A stretch of DNA of 64,000 nucleotides from Tigriopus japonicus (lineage: Eukaryota > Arthropoda > Copepoda > Harpacticoida > Harpacticidae), in NCBI GenBank assembly GCA_010645155.1, contig CM021312.1:13473408-13537407 (forward strand), given 5' to 3'. Shown piece after piece: positions 8,904 to 19,252 of this stretch (the first letter of the stretch is position 1; every line of letters starts with the position of its first letter). Position numbers and translations under genes: made by a program. The notes below the pieces were generated by a model that was given only the letters and a program-made list of their open reading frames with translations, was not told the DNA's origin and did no database searches.

Positions 8904-11647
8904 ATGAGTCTGTGGGTGGGAAGTTCTATGGCCAAAGATGGCATTTTTTCCAAATCCGAAGCCGAGTCTGCATTTCGCCCATGGTGGTCGACTCTTCAGG
9001 ATTATTTGGTGTATGCTTTGATCTTAGTGGGTGAGTCACGATTATGAACACCTCTGCCCTTCATTTATTCAGATATTAACAGAATCAACATACACACTTT
9101 GAAAAAATACATTGATACAACTATTTTTCATTTTTCAAATCTTGCTTAGGACTATTTGCCCTTCCAACTGTGACTGACATCTTGGATTGTACTACGGTGT
9201 ACACCAATCAGACCTCACCAGTAAGACAATGACTCTTCCTTCATCATGGGACCGTATTGATTAATTCTGTCACAGTGTCATTAGTTAGCCAAAAGTTTTC
9301 TCTTTTCCCCTATCTAACCTCCAACTTGAAAATTATCGTATTCCCTCCTCTCAACAGGCCCACAACAGTTTTGTGAATAAGTACTGCACAAGAGAGAATC
9401 TATCGCTCTATGTCTCCTACTTTCCTTACATTCTTGCCGTTGGTCCAATCCTGGTCATCCTCATTGAAAAGTTCTTCATGCAGTAAGTCACGACTTTTGT
9501 CATCTTTCGCTTTCATTAGACCAAGCTCAAGATTTGACAACCATGTGGTCTCATTACAGTGCCAATGCTGGAGGCATGAAGATGCAAAGATTCTATGCTC
9601 TCTTGGTGGAGGACATTGTGAATAAAAATGATCTCTATCAAATTCATATAGAGGCTAGAAGAGACATCAAGGAGCTAAGGAATGAATTCAGGAATTCCAG
9701 CTCGTTCCTTATTGGTTATGTGACGAAGAATTTAATTGAGCTTTTGTGTGCCGTGGGATTTGGAGTTTGGTTGGTTTTGGCCAGTTTTGGGAACATTTTT
9801 GAACTGAAGGAAAATTTCGAATTTCACATCTTGAGCTTTGAGTCCTGCCAACTTGTCGGGGTAAGGAACACCCACAAAGTTGAATGAATAAATTAGTTCC
9901 AGTACATCCAATTTGATCCACCTCCTCTTTGCAGGTGGCTTTTTCATGCATCGTTCCCAATACCCATTTTTATTTCTCCCTACTAATTGCATCTCTGGTG
10001 TTGGTGATCTTATTCGTGTTGTGCTGTTTGTACACTCTACTGTGGACTTTGTTCAAAGGACTTCGAAAACTGAGCCGACATTTGTCGGCCTACAGAAAAT
10101 CCATTCTTCAATTCTCGAAACAAGACAAATGGGATAAGGAGCGGAGTTCGCAAGCATTGGATGTATACGGAGGGCTCCATTCACCTGACGTGGCTTTGCT
10201 ATTGGATTTGTTGGCAGAAACGATGGGAGTCGCATCTGCAATGAGAATCTTAACCATCCTCGACCAAGAATTTCATGCTGCGTGGAAAACATCACAAATC
10301 ATCAACGTATGTAGTCATCCAAAAACCAGAATTAATCAATTGCTTTGGTCCAGAACAGGGTAGGGCTTAGTTTGAGAATTTGTCTGGCATGCAATGTTTT
10401 TTACCCTCCAACAAATGCTTCCTCGTGCACTATTCTCGTTCTCATTTGGGAGAAACTTTCTTTCTGCTTCCAAGACTTTGGAAGATCAAGAAATATGCTT
10501 TAGGGTTCTTTAATGCTTTTTAATACTCGTAAAACGAAATATTTTCCCTCTTTTAAGAATTAGAATAAGCTGCCGTATAATACCGCAACCGTATAATAGA
10601 GCACTGTCAAGTATTTTGGATCATGCCAAGTGTAAGATACGAAGTGTAACTTTTTTCTACCGAGCCCTGTGATACATCCGCACAGATGGCTTGAATTTCA
10701 AATCTTTAAAATAAGCAATGATTATTCTAATCAAAGACTTTCACCCTCAGGAGGATGACATTGGGACCAACAAGGCTATAGTAACTTTTGAAGGGGCCAC
10801 TATGGGCAATTATCTGGGAAAATACGCCTTGAACAAGCTTATGTACGTGGCTTTGATCTCGCCCATTCAAACAATGGACACGGTTCAAACCTTCAACCAC
10901 GAACCCGACGAAACATTGCGGGATCAAGAAACTACCGAAGGTACAACGAGCAAGAACAAGAAGAGGAACTACAAGATTCCGTTTGAAGGTTTAGAAGCTG
11001 GAACCACGTATAAAGTGACAATTGCTACCACATTCAACGGCAAAGAAGTGGCGGAAAACTACATCAATCTAACGACTCGTCCCATTCCACCCACCAATCT
11101 TGCGGCACATTGGGGATTCGATGTCCGCAATAATAATGTATTCTTTAAGACCCTGATCCGATGGACACCCATCACCCACGCCTCTTGTACCTATTTTGTG
11201 GAGATTACTGAGGGAGACACGAGTTTTCATCATGAAACCAAGGAGCCTGAATTTGAACATTTCACGACAGGTCATCAACCCATCAAGATTAAAGTTTGGA
11301 GTGTGATCGAAGGACCACTGAGAAGTCAAGACTCATTGGAGTCTACTTTATCTTCGGTCCCTGAACTTTTAAGGGATTATGTCAGCCATTTGACGAGTAT
11401 ATTGCCCGTGGAAAGCATCGGGTCCCAGTATTTGTACCAAGTGGCTCTACTAAAGCAAGTCTCGAGGGATTTACGATCGCTGTATGCAGATATGAAAGGA
11501 TCGGTACCGTCTCAAGATTCACTACCTTGCACTTCAGTTCCCAGTTTGCGCGACAACCATATGGATGAAAATGACAGCCTGGAAGCACAATTTATTGGCC
11601 GAGAAGCGTCAGTGAAAAGTGGAATGACTCGGGTGGACACCGACTAA
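8904..11647 (+). CDS. Pannexin/LRRC8-like four-TM channel protein with C-terminal FN3-like domains, 6 exons
   Basis: Exons are 8904-9030, 9150-9220, 9358-9482, 9560-9860, 9935-10306 and 10751-11647. Phases agree throughout, giving 630 residues. The N-terminal half looks like the pannexin-like membrane domain of LRRC8 volume-regulated anion channels. It has an RPWW motif (25-28) before TM1 (about 34-50), TM2 about 87-106, TM3 about 167-185 and TM4 about 219-246 with a CLYTLLW motif, then an LHSPDVALLLDLL cytosolic segment. Paired extracellular cysteines are C56/C76 and C204/C213. Instead of leucine-rich repeats, residues about 333-550 resemble two fibronectin type III units (GLEAGTTYKVTI, then PIPPTNL opening the second). 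It probably forms a large-pore plasma membrane channel; ligand or gating is unknown. The tail (about 550-630) is unstructured. The FN3 call is by pattern only. Confidence 0.75.
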
Positions 11648-12009
11648 AATCGGTCAGTAAAATGAAATCACCATTCAGTGGCCGGAAGAGGACGTATTCT
11701 TTTTTGTTCGATATGTCCAGAATTAACAGAGTGACATTGATTTTGTAAAATTCACTACCTTCCTACGGCAAGCATCTATTTTCGCCATCCGTTTAAAAGA
11801 AAAACGACAAAAACGACAAAAATATATCATACCTAGATTGTAAAGTGCACTTGTCCTACCCACCTATTGAATTATGTTTGCTCTGTGGAACTTTATGATC
11901 GCTCAAAAAATGTGTTTACGAGTGTGTGCAATGAATTCAATGTTTATATAACCTATGAACTTCAATCAAAATTGGATTTGCGAGTAAAAATTACGAAATA
12001 TGTTCATTA

Positions 12010-12015
12010 AATAAA
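12010..12015 (+). promoter_or_regulatory. poly(A) signal, likely for the channel gene
   Basis: AATAAA 363 bp after the channel stop codon and about 120 bp before the p31comet start. The interval 11648-12133 is therefore mainly the channel 3' UTR plus a very short intergenic gap. Confidence 0.5.
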
Positions 12016-12133
12016 AGGTTTTGCTGTTTACATGAGCTCCTTTTCCGAATAAATACGTCTATTTTGATTGTTTCTGACTGATCCTACCGACGCAAACATT
12101 TGAAAAGCCAAGTTTAGCCTGGAAACTTGAGAC

Positions 12134-13354
12134 ATGAGGGACGTGAGAAAAGGCTCCACGGGTGTGAATCCCGATATCCACTTGGATATTGACTTGGATG
12201 ACCCCCTAAGTCCGTCGTGTTTCGCCCATATTGTCAAGGAATTGCTCAAGAACCTCCTCCATCAACGTCACCAAATCCCATTACCTTTCGAGCGAATCAA
12301 GAGCGATGTCCGCAGTCTCGAACGAAGAAACCCAGAGGTCGAGATCGAGTCAGAGACCTTGGAAAGGCTGTCCATTCGAGAAAAGGTCAAACATCGCCAG
12401 TCTCAAGTGCGTCAAGCCACTTTAGAGAAGCGATTTCATCGGGTAGCCTCCAATTTCGTGGCTAACTTAGAGACACTCCTTCAAAATCTGACCGAGACGA
12501 TCACAAATGAGGCGGGTGATCAATTGAAATGCGTCTCGATCATTCTGGGAGCCACGCCCTTGTCTCCTAAGGAGATCTATCACGTGCCCGTCCCGACATT
12601 TCTAGCCGGGGAGGCCGTCACGCCTCCTAGCGATTCCGGGGACTCGGTTCCGCCCGTGATTGATTCGAATCGAGCGCGAAAAAAGGCCAATTTGAGGTTG
12701 TTTCGAGCTATGGTCAATCATGAGCAATTCTTCACGCAAACGGGTCAACCCTTGGCCCTGACCAACGTGTTCATCGCTTTGAAAAGGCGCTCCCAATGGA
12801 TCAGTCCCGAATGGTTGACCCCCAAAGACGAATTTGTCAATGTCCGACGAGGTCATCGCGTCTTTTTTAATTTCCATAACGTCCCAGAGACCCTAGATTT
12901 GCCACAGCGGAAAAAGTTACGATTTGCGGATGATCCGGCTGCCACGCCGATTCGATCGGAAAACGCGGAATATGAAGAAGGTCGATATACGCCCATGCCC
13001 ATGGATCTGTGCACACCCGCTCCGGTGAACAATTTGAGTCGAGGGCGACGCCCTAGTGGGCCGGATATGGTGGAAACACCTTGCCACTTTAATCATACGG
13101 AATCTCTGGAACGAAGTGAATTTACAACACATCCTGCGATCCCCTCTGCGCCTGTCTTTGAACGCTCGGTCATGGATGCTTCCCATTGTGACGAAGAGGA
13201 TAATCAGATGATCATGGAGGAGGATATAGAGGACGGCGAAGAATCTATCATCCAAGATGATGCCGCTCAATCTGAATTCACTTGGTTCGTTACTTCGCAT
13301 TTGATCCGTGGTTTTAAGGATCCTCGTGTAACACGGTGCAATAAAGGCTCCTAG
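12134..13354 (+). CDS. MAD2L1BP: p31comet (MAD2L1-binding protein) homologue
   Basis: A single exon encodes 406 residues. p31comet is a HORMA-like protein that binds closed MAD2 and, with TRIP13, disassembles the mitotic checkpoint complex. Recognisable blocks are the helix FAHIVKELLKNLLHQRHQIPLPFERIK (about 30-56), ILGATPLSPKEIYHVPV (about 141-157), RLFRAMVNHEQFF followed by the WLTPKDEF/RRGHRVFF hairpin (about 200-265), and the C-terminal FTWFVTSHLIRGFKDP strand (safety-belt part, about 382-397). It is longer than the vertebrate protein (about 274) because an acidic, disordered insert of some 100 residues separates the core from the last strand. ELP6 starts 82 bp downstream on the same strand. 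The start at 12134 is the first good ATG; a short N-terminal difference is possible. Confidence 0.87.
   Translation: MRDVRKGSTGVNPDIHLDIDLDDPLSPSCFAHIVKELLKNLLHQRHQIPLPFERIKSDVRSLERRNPEVEIESETLERLSIREKVKHRQSQVRQATLEKRFHRVASNFVANLETLLQNLTETITNEAGDQLKCVSIILGATPLSPKEIYHVPVPTFLAGEAVTPPSDSGDSVPPVIDSNRARKKANLRLFRAMVNHEQFFTQTGQPLALTNVFIALKRRSQWISPEWLTPKDEFVNVRRGHRVFFNFHNVPETLDLPQRKKLRFADDPAATPIRSENAEYEEGRYTPMPMDLCTPAPVNNLSRGRRPSGPDMVETPCHFNHTESLERSEFTTHPAIPSAPVFERSVMDASHCDEEDNQMIMEEDIEDGEESIIQDDAAQSEFTWFVTSHLIRGFKDPRVTRCNKGS
13340..13345 (+). promoter_or_regulatory. AATAAA inside the p31comet coding end
   Basis: The hexamer reads as Asn-Lys codons nine bases before the TAG stop. Between the stop and the ELP6 start there is no other AATAAA. 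It may process the first mRNA of a closely spaced pair. Confidence 0.4.
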
Positions 13355-13436
13355 CCAACAATGGAATATTATCAGTTGTATAGCTAACGTACAAACCCGA
13401 TGAATGAATTTCAGATTATATTTCTTCGCATTCCAG

Positions 13437-14198
13437 ATGTTTCCCGAAGTTCAAGGATCGTTACGGTTGGATAAAAATAATCTGGCGGGCAAAACCGTCG
13501 CCATTTTCGAGTCTGAAGATCGCCTTGGGGCGTTCCTCGTTCATCATTTTCTTCAAAATGCTTTGGGAAGCAAGTCCCCGGTTATCTTTGTAGGCGTGGA
13601 ACAATCCCTTGGGCATTATCACGCCGTGGGGATGAAAACCGGTTGCAATTTGATCAAAGCCCGAGATTCGGGTCAATTGCATTTCGTGGAGCTATTGAAA
13701 AACTTGGGGCAAACGTACGGATCCGACGAAGATTTAGAGACTCCCAATTCTTTCTGGCACCCAAATGGCAAACCTAATTTAGTCAATATTTACAAACACG
13801 TTGAAGACACCCTGAAGAGCCTACCCGACAACTCCCAACCTCCAACCGTGATTATAGACAAACTCTCCCTATTTCTGGCTATGGGTGCCACTCCTCAGGC
13901 TCTGATCATCTTCTTCACCCATCTCCGACACCTTATTCTCGCTCAAGGTGGTACCTTGATTCTTTTGGGTCGCCGAGATCCAGATCACGCCCATCAAGAG
14001 ACTTTGAGCCACTTCATCGAGTTCCGATCGGATCTCGTGATTCAAACCTGGCCGTTATCTACGGGGAAATCACCCAACGTAACGGGTAATCTGGATTATT
14101 CTTGGAATTTCACGGGCGATCAAGGCCGATATCAGTTCTATTTAGACGATAAAACCGTCCGGGTTTTCGCTTTAGGCACGAGTAAGGCCGTTTTGTGA
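13437..14198 (+). CDS. ELP6: Elongator complex protein 6 (ELP6)
   Basis: The ORF is 253 residues from the ATG at 13437. ELP6 is one of the three RecA-like subunits (ELP4-ELP5-ELP6) forming the ring that assists Elongator in wobble-uridine tRNA modification. The family pattern is clear: FLVHHFL early, FVGVEQSLGHYHAVGMKTGCNL, a VIIDKLSLFLAMG segment corresponding to the Walker-B-like strand, and the C-terminal VRVFALGTSKAVL, which closely matches the conserved end of ELP6. An ATG 33 bases earlier (13404) is also in frame. The later one is preferred because it matches the family N-terminus and directly follows a splice-acceptor-like TTCTTCGCATTCCAG, which could be a cis or trans acceptor. Tail to tail with POMP. 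Confidence 0.87.
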   Translation: MFPEVQGSLRLDKNNLAGKTVAIFESEDRLGAFLVHHFLQNALGSKSPVIFVGVEQSLGHYHAVGMKTGCNLIKARDSGQLHFVELLKNLGQTYGSDEDLETPNSFWHPNGKPNLVNIYKHVEDTLKSLPDNSQPPTVIIDKLSLFLAMGATPQALIIFFTHLRHLILAQGGTLILLGRRDPDHAHQETLSHFIEFRSDLVIQTWPLSTGKSPNVTGNLDYSWNFTGDQGRYQFYLDDKTVRVFALGTSKAVL

Positions 14199-14203
14199 TC
14201 GGA

Positions 14204-14209
14204 TTTATT
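14204..14209 (-). promoter_or_regulatory. poly(A) signal of POMP
   Basis: Minus-strand AATAAA 56 bp past the POMP stop and just 5 bp beyond the ELP6 stop. The two 3' UTRs must therefore overlap. Confidence 0.5.
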
Positions 14210-14264
14210 CAGTTTTAACCTTGAAATACATGTAAAAACGCCCTCACGACTCGGATTTTGGTTC

Positions 14265-14642
14265 TTAAAGGTGTCCCAAGTGTCGCTCAATGGCATTATG
14301 AGCCGTGGTCATGCCTTCAAAATGTTCGGGTTGTCCGTAGAGATCATCGAAAGTGATGGTCTCGTCCCGCCCACTCAGTACATCGGCCAAAAGGTTGGAT
14401 CGATGAGTGATACAGGGCAAATGGCCCACTTTGGACACGGCAGCCTTCTCCATTTGAAGGCGGAGAGGGGCGTGAAGGCCTTGAAGAGAGCGGAGTTCGG
14501 CCATTTGGTTCTTCTCCAAATTGGCGTGATACATTCGCTCGGATTCCTCCAACGGATGGCCTTTTTGACGCTGGTCCTTGTTGCGTTGAAGACCAAAGGT
14601 CATGGGGTCCTTGAGGCCGTAGTTGATCTGGGTGGAGTCCAT
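14265..14642 (-). CDS. POMP: Proteasome maturation protein POMP (UMP1)
   Basis: POMP is the chaperone of 20S proteasome assembly that joins half-mers and is the first substrate of the new proteasome. From the ATG at 14642 the ORF gives 125 residues (human 141). Family blocks visible are YGLKDPMTFGL, HPLEESERMYHANLEKNQ, LRSLQGLHAPLRLQMEKAAV (the conserved QGLxAPLxLQME core), LPCITHRSNLLADVLSGRDETITFDDLY and a basic C-terminal helix. The frame is open another 72 bases upstream but without an ATG, and CGCCATGG is a good initiation context, so 14642 was chosen. One exon. Convergent with ELP6. Confidence 0.88.
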   Translation of the reverse strand: MDSTQINYGLKDPMTFGLQRNKDQRQKGHPLEESERMYHANLEKNQMAELRSLQGLHAPLRLQMEKAAVSKVGHLPCITHRSNLLADVLSGRDETITFDDLYGQPEHFEGMTTAHNAIERHLGHL

Positions 14643-15607
14643 GGCGAAGGAGATTTGAAGGCCGAAGTTTGGATGAGTCGATGATGAGTCGGCGAATTTG
14701 TCCGCTGTTTTCAAGTCAACTTTTGAAAGTCTGGCTGAGTGTGTTTTGGCTGAGGCTAGCGAAGAGTCAGGTTGACCAATTGAAAAACTCGAAATGGTGT
14801 AGCGAGACTAAGGATTTGGCAGGAATACGGATAAATCACATTAGGCTCTAGTTTTTAGGTTGGCTCTCGTAGCATTCTTAAATCTGGAGCAAAGGCGAAA
14901 AGTGTTTTGTTGATAACAAAGTGAAATTTGATATAACTAACTAAACAAAACTAAAGCTGCGAGGAAACAAGCTATGGAAGACAAAATTGGACCTTTTCAA
15001 TTGGGACACATTAACTCTTCTTGGCACAAATACAGAGATACAAATGCGAGATCTATTTTTTATTGATTCTTATTGAGGCCTAGAAGTAGAGGGAGTGAAA
15101 AAAGTTTTCACTACACTGAGTCGCCCTGAAAATGATCAAACTCCCCTTCCTTCCATGGTGGCAAGAAATAGCTTTAGACTACTAGAAATTTCTGTCTGCT
15201 CATAACTAATTATGAATAGATATAGAGATTTCAACGTTTTCCTGATTTCAAACGGACAGTAAAAGGTTAAAGATTCCAAATCCATCTGACTTTTGGCGAG
15301 CTTCTCACGAAGTTGCTCCGCATAATTAGATCCAACCATTCGTATCATTTTTATCTGATCACCCTCCTAAGTACATGTGATGTTGAGCAGATCAAAATTG
15401 ACGTGACTCACTCACTCACTCAGTGTCCAGTTTACCTGAACCAAGAAGACGCAAACTGTCAGAGCTCCATTCCCTTTGTTTCGAACAAGCCAAGGGGCGT
15501 GGTAATGCGGATATCGATCCCCCCATCGACTTTTGAAGCCTCAATCATCTCCTGACCATCCTCGCTCCGCCCTTTCCTCTCCTCCGTGTTTGACAATACT
15601 AATCATC
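14643..15607. other. Divergent intergenic region POMP / SNAP29
   Basis: 965 bp between two outward-pointing start codons, expected to hold both promoters. A short TCAC tandem run lies at about 15406-15421. I see no ORF of note. Confidence 0.5.
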
Positions 15608-16429
15608 ATGTCCAATCCGTTCTACGATCCCGAGGACGAAATCGACGATGACGAGTTCCTTAATCACCCCAAAACGGGCAACGCCGGCTACATGCTGCCC
15701 AATCACGCCCCCTCGGCCAACTTCGGCCCGCCCACTCGCGCCCCGCCCCCCACCCAGAGCTTCGAAAGCCGTCAGCAAGCCCTGATGCAAAAGCGACGCG
15801 AAATCGAAGAGCGAACCGTGGATTCGAGTCATCGCTCTTTGGGACTCTTGTATGAATCGGAAAAAGTGGGTCAAGCCACGGCTGAAGAATTGGCTCGACA
15901 GAAGGAGCAACTGCAGGCCACGGAAGCCAGATTGGACGATATCAACTCCACACTCAATCGGAGTGAACGGCATCTCCAAGGAATCAAGAGCATCTTTGGC
16001 GGGATTCGGAACTATTTCTCGGGTCGCGGGGCACCTCCGCCCGCTGGGGGAACGACTAGTGCTAGTGCGGGCAATTTGCCAGCGCTAAGTCAAGCGGGGG
16101 GTGGGTCGTCAAAGGGTGTGGGACTAACCACCACGGATAGCGACAGTCGGTTGGATGCCATGCGCCAGGCCAACCATCCCGGACTTCGTAATCGAGGCTT
16201 GGCTGAAGATGGTGCGCGCCTCACTGGAAGTGGTGTGGATGAGATCTTGGACCGCAATCTGGATGAAATGTCCATGGGATTGTCCCGACTCAAGGGTTTG
16301 GCTCAGAACCTGAACACGGAACTGGAGGATCACAATGATATTCTGGATCGATTAGATCACAAAACGAGCAGCACGCAATGGCGGGTCGAGAAACAGAACA
16401 AGGACATGAGTAAATTGCTCAAGAAGTGA
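15608..16429 (+). CDS. SNAP29: SNAP29 (Qbc-SNARE)
   Basis: The protein is 273 residues, a single exon. SNAP29 supplies the Qb and Qc SNARE helices for fusion in endocytic recycling and autophagosome-lysosome fusion (with syntaxin 17 and VAMP7/8). The N-terminus carries an NPF motif (residues 3-5), which binds EH-domain proteins, followed by acidic residues. The first SNARE helix covers about 52-118 (LGLLYESEKVGQATAEELARQKEQL) and ends in the typical SIFGGIRNYFSG. A Gly/Ser/Pro-rich linker follows, then the second SNARE helix about 208-270 (NLDEMSMGLSRLKGLAQNLNTEL, DILDRLDHKT). No membrane segment or cysteine cluster, as usual for SNAP29. The start at 15608 is preferred over upstream in-frame ATG codons because it matches the family N-terminus. 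Codon choice is GC-rich. Confidence 0.92.
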   Translation: MSNPFYDPEDEIDDDEFLNHPKTGNAGYMLPNHAPSANFGPPTRAPPPTQSFESRQQALMQKRREIEERTVDSSHRSLGLLYESEKVGQATAEELARQKEQLQATEARLDDINSTLNRSERHLQGIKSIFGGIRNYFSGRGAPPPAGGTTSASAGNLPALSQAGGGSSKGVGLTTTDSDSRLDAMRQANHPGLRNRGLAEDGARLTGSGVDEILDRNLDEMSMGLSRLKGLAQNLNTELEDHNDILDRLDHKTSSTQWRVEKQNKDMSKLLKK

Positions 16430-16740
16430 CGTCCACACGACGGCGACGACGACTATTATTATCAATAATCATCAATATTAGGCACCCCACCCATCCCGAT
16501 GGCGATCATGTCTCCGTTATTAGCATCCTTAGGTCCAATTTACCTTCTTTTTATACTTGAGAATGAATGCTGAGAATGTTCATAATTGCAAGTTGCATTT
16601 CAATAATTAAAACATGAACAAACTCGAGATGGACAAAATGAAAGAATAACGCCGTTATCCACCAGAATCACAGACTTCATAACAGTTATCGACATGTGGA
16701 TTTGGAGGTGGGTTCGTTCCATTGGCTAAATCCGGAGTCC
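16430..16740. other. 3' UTRs of SNAP29 and SLC9A8 (convergent)
   Basis: 311 bp between two facing stop codons. It includes a short ATTATTATCAATAATCATCA-type AT stretch near 16455. No ORF. Confidence 0.5.
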
Positions 16741-19252
16741 TCAATCGTGCTCTTGGTTGAATTCTTCCTCCGATTCCGACATCATCAATGGCGAGCCTTG
16801 CATGTCTTGCATCCACTTGTTGGTCAGTTGAGTCACGTGTCCTCTACCCTCCTTGATTTCCCTTTGCGTAAATCTGGAACGAAATGGTTCAGGTGTAAGT
16901 AGGTTCATCTAACCGATTAGTCCCCTCATCAAGTCTAGATATCCTGAAGACTTACCGTCGGATGAGAAAGGGTCGAATATATTTCACATCGTAGTACAGA
17001 AAGCCTTGAACCCGGCGACTGCCCAAGTTAAACACCGAAGCCGTTTCAACCTCTTCTTCCGTTAATTCTGACAAGTGCTCGGAATCAATGGTGGCTCCCA
17101 TTTCTTTGGTTTTTGATAGAGTGATCTCTTTCTTCCGACCTCGGCGATTACGGCGAGGTTGCTTCGTTTCTAAGAACTTGAGCAGGGGCATCGTGCTACC
17201 TCCCAGACCAATTGTGGTAAAGAGCACAACCACGAGAGTCGTTGTCACCAGAACCTTGCGCACTTCATCGCTGAACTCTAAATGAAGGCACAGAGCATAG
17301 GCGATGGCCCCACGAAGTCCCGAGAACCACATAATGAGCATCATTTTCTGTAGTAATTAAACAGCGTTTTTTAATTTTTCGACATGTGTCGATCATTAAG
17401 TTGTGGTATTTACCTTTGATATTTGATGCACTCGAAACTTGTTGCACAGAGTAGCTAGAGGGAAAATATTCAAAGCTCGACCTAGTAGAATAAATATGAT
17501 GCTCCAAATGATGAGTGCGGGCTCAAGGCGGAGTGGAAAGCTGAAGATGGCCAATCCGAGGTAAGCAAACACACAAGATTCGCAGATGAAGGACACGGTT
17601 CTCATGGTTTGTTGCATCGTGATTTGAGTGACTAGAAACAAAACGATACTCGGATCTGGCAATGATCAACCAAATGCTCTTTCCAAGTTCATGGTGTTTC
17701 TTACCAGGGGACAAGTTGAAGTGCGTGTATTGACTCATGACGATGCCACTGAAAAGGATGGACATGATTCCGGACAAATGAATGCCCTCAGCCAATGCGT
17801 AAGGCAGATAAACAAAACACAACATCAAGGCAAATTCCAAGGACGGGTTGGTGTACAAGTCCACGTGTTTCAAAGTCAAGGCACTGATCAAGGCAACAAA
17901 GGTCCCAATCCCTTTGAAAGAAAAACGGGTCATGAAACTCTTGAGAGCCTGATTTAGACACCATTAACACTTAAGCCGGTATGCGGTAATCGTAAAACAT
18001 ACCTGCTGATCCTAAGAATATGACAAAAAATCGCATACACCCGTGCCAAACTTGGCCCATGGTTCCATAAGAAGCCATTTCTGGCAAATCAGATTCAAGA
18101 ACAGTAGTTGTAAGCACAATGGCTACCGCATCGTTAAGAATAGATTCACCAAATACCTAGAAATAGAATTACCTTGAGAGTGAGTCAACTCCAATGAACA
18201 TTCATGAATATACTCACCAACATGTTCAATACAGGATCCACGTCTAAAGCTTGAAAAATAGCAACAGTGGCCACAGGATCCACGGCCGATATAAGAGATC
18301 CAAATGCAAAACTCTGCACAAAATTCAATGGGTAAACCACCTCAGCCAAACCCATGAGATAGATCCCACCCCCAACGATCAGGGCCGAAATGACAGTGCC
18401 AGGGATAGCAAACAACAAAATGCTTCCGATATTGGTGAAAAAGTTGCCTAAAAATCGAATGAACCCGTGACATCAATGAATTTGCCGGTGGATTGGACCG
18501 GTCTGACCTTTATGCAAATTGTATCCGGACTCAAAAATGATGGGCGGAAGCAACACCAAAAAGAACATGGTGGGCGAGAAGGATTCCACACTCTTGACAT
18601 CCTCAGTAGGTAGTAATCGCATGAACAATCCGATGCTGGCACCCAAAAACACAATAGCCACACTCTCGGGTAGGTAATGACATTTGATTTGCAAGATCAA
18701 GTGAATCAAGAATATACACAAGATCATCACGGAGAGCACAAAGAAAATGGCCAACGAGTTCGAATGTTCCTTCTCAGCCGAACCCTCTTCCGGTAAGAAA
18801 GCCGCACTTTCGGCCGCATTCGTCTGATTCACGGCATGTTTCTCTTCTTCCGTCAAAGTATTATCTTCTTCATCATCCAATAGGTTTGTGTCTTCATCCT
18901 CGTCCACACCAACCCTCGAAGCCTTTTTATTCGTCAAAGGCTCGGAAGAGCTGGCGGTCAAAGGTGGACCACTTGAACTGGCTTTGGAAGCCATCTTTGT
19001 GACGGGAACCGGTCCATTTCCCAATTGAAGGATCTCCTTCAGATTTTGGTCCAAACCCTGACTCCGATTCTGGTTGGAATCGGCTTGAACCAACTTGTGG
19101 GACGTGGATAGAGCCAGATAGAGTATCACCGTCAACCCTATCCAGAACCACGTGGCTCTTCGACACAGGGACAGCCCCATTTCGGGCACGCCCACCGTGG
19201 TCAACGCCTGTAGCGGTGCTCGGCCTCGTCTCTTCGCTGTTTCAGAAAGCAT
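16741..19252 (-). CDS. SLC9A8: Sodium/hydrogen exchanger NHE8 (SLC9A8), 7 coding exons
   Basis: Coding exons, in order, are 19252-18508, 18447-18218, 18156-18003, 17911-17705, 17631-17414, 17347-16956 and 16873-16741. All phases agree, giving 692 residues. NHE8 exchanges Na+ or K+ for H+ across Golgi, endosomal and apical membranes. The N-terminus has a hydrophobic segment (WFWIGLTVILYLAL), then an acidic loop longer than in vertebrates (human protein 581). Family blocks are FLVLLPPIIFESGYNLHKG, FGSLISAVDPVATVAIF, FGESILNDAVAIVL (the transport-site NDA), LAEGIHLSGIMSILFSGIVMSQYTH, IMWFSGLRGAIAYAL and SEHLSELTEEE near the end. The last exon carries a short cytosolic tail ending EEEFNQEHD. The start at 19252 is the first ATG of the open frame. 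It is transcribed away from the MARCH gene. Confidence 0.92.

Noticed and set aside
14643..14714. Longer N-terminus for POMP
   Set aside because: The frame is open but without an ATG; the ATG at 14642 has a good context and fits the family length.
17788..17970. Acceptor at 17949 for NHE8 exon 4
   Set aside because: That acceptor breaks the reading frame; the acceptor at 17912 continues the conserved transport-domain sequence.
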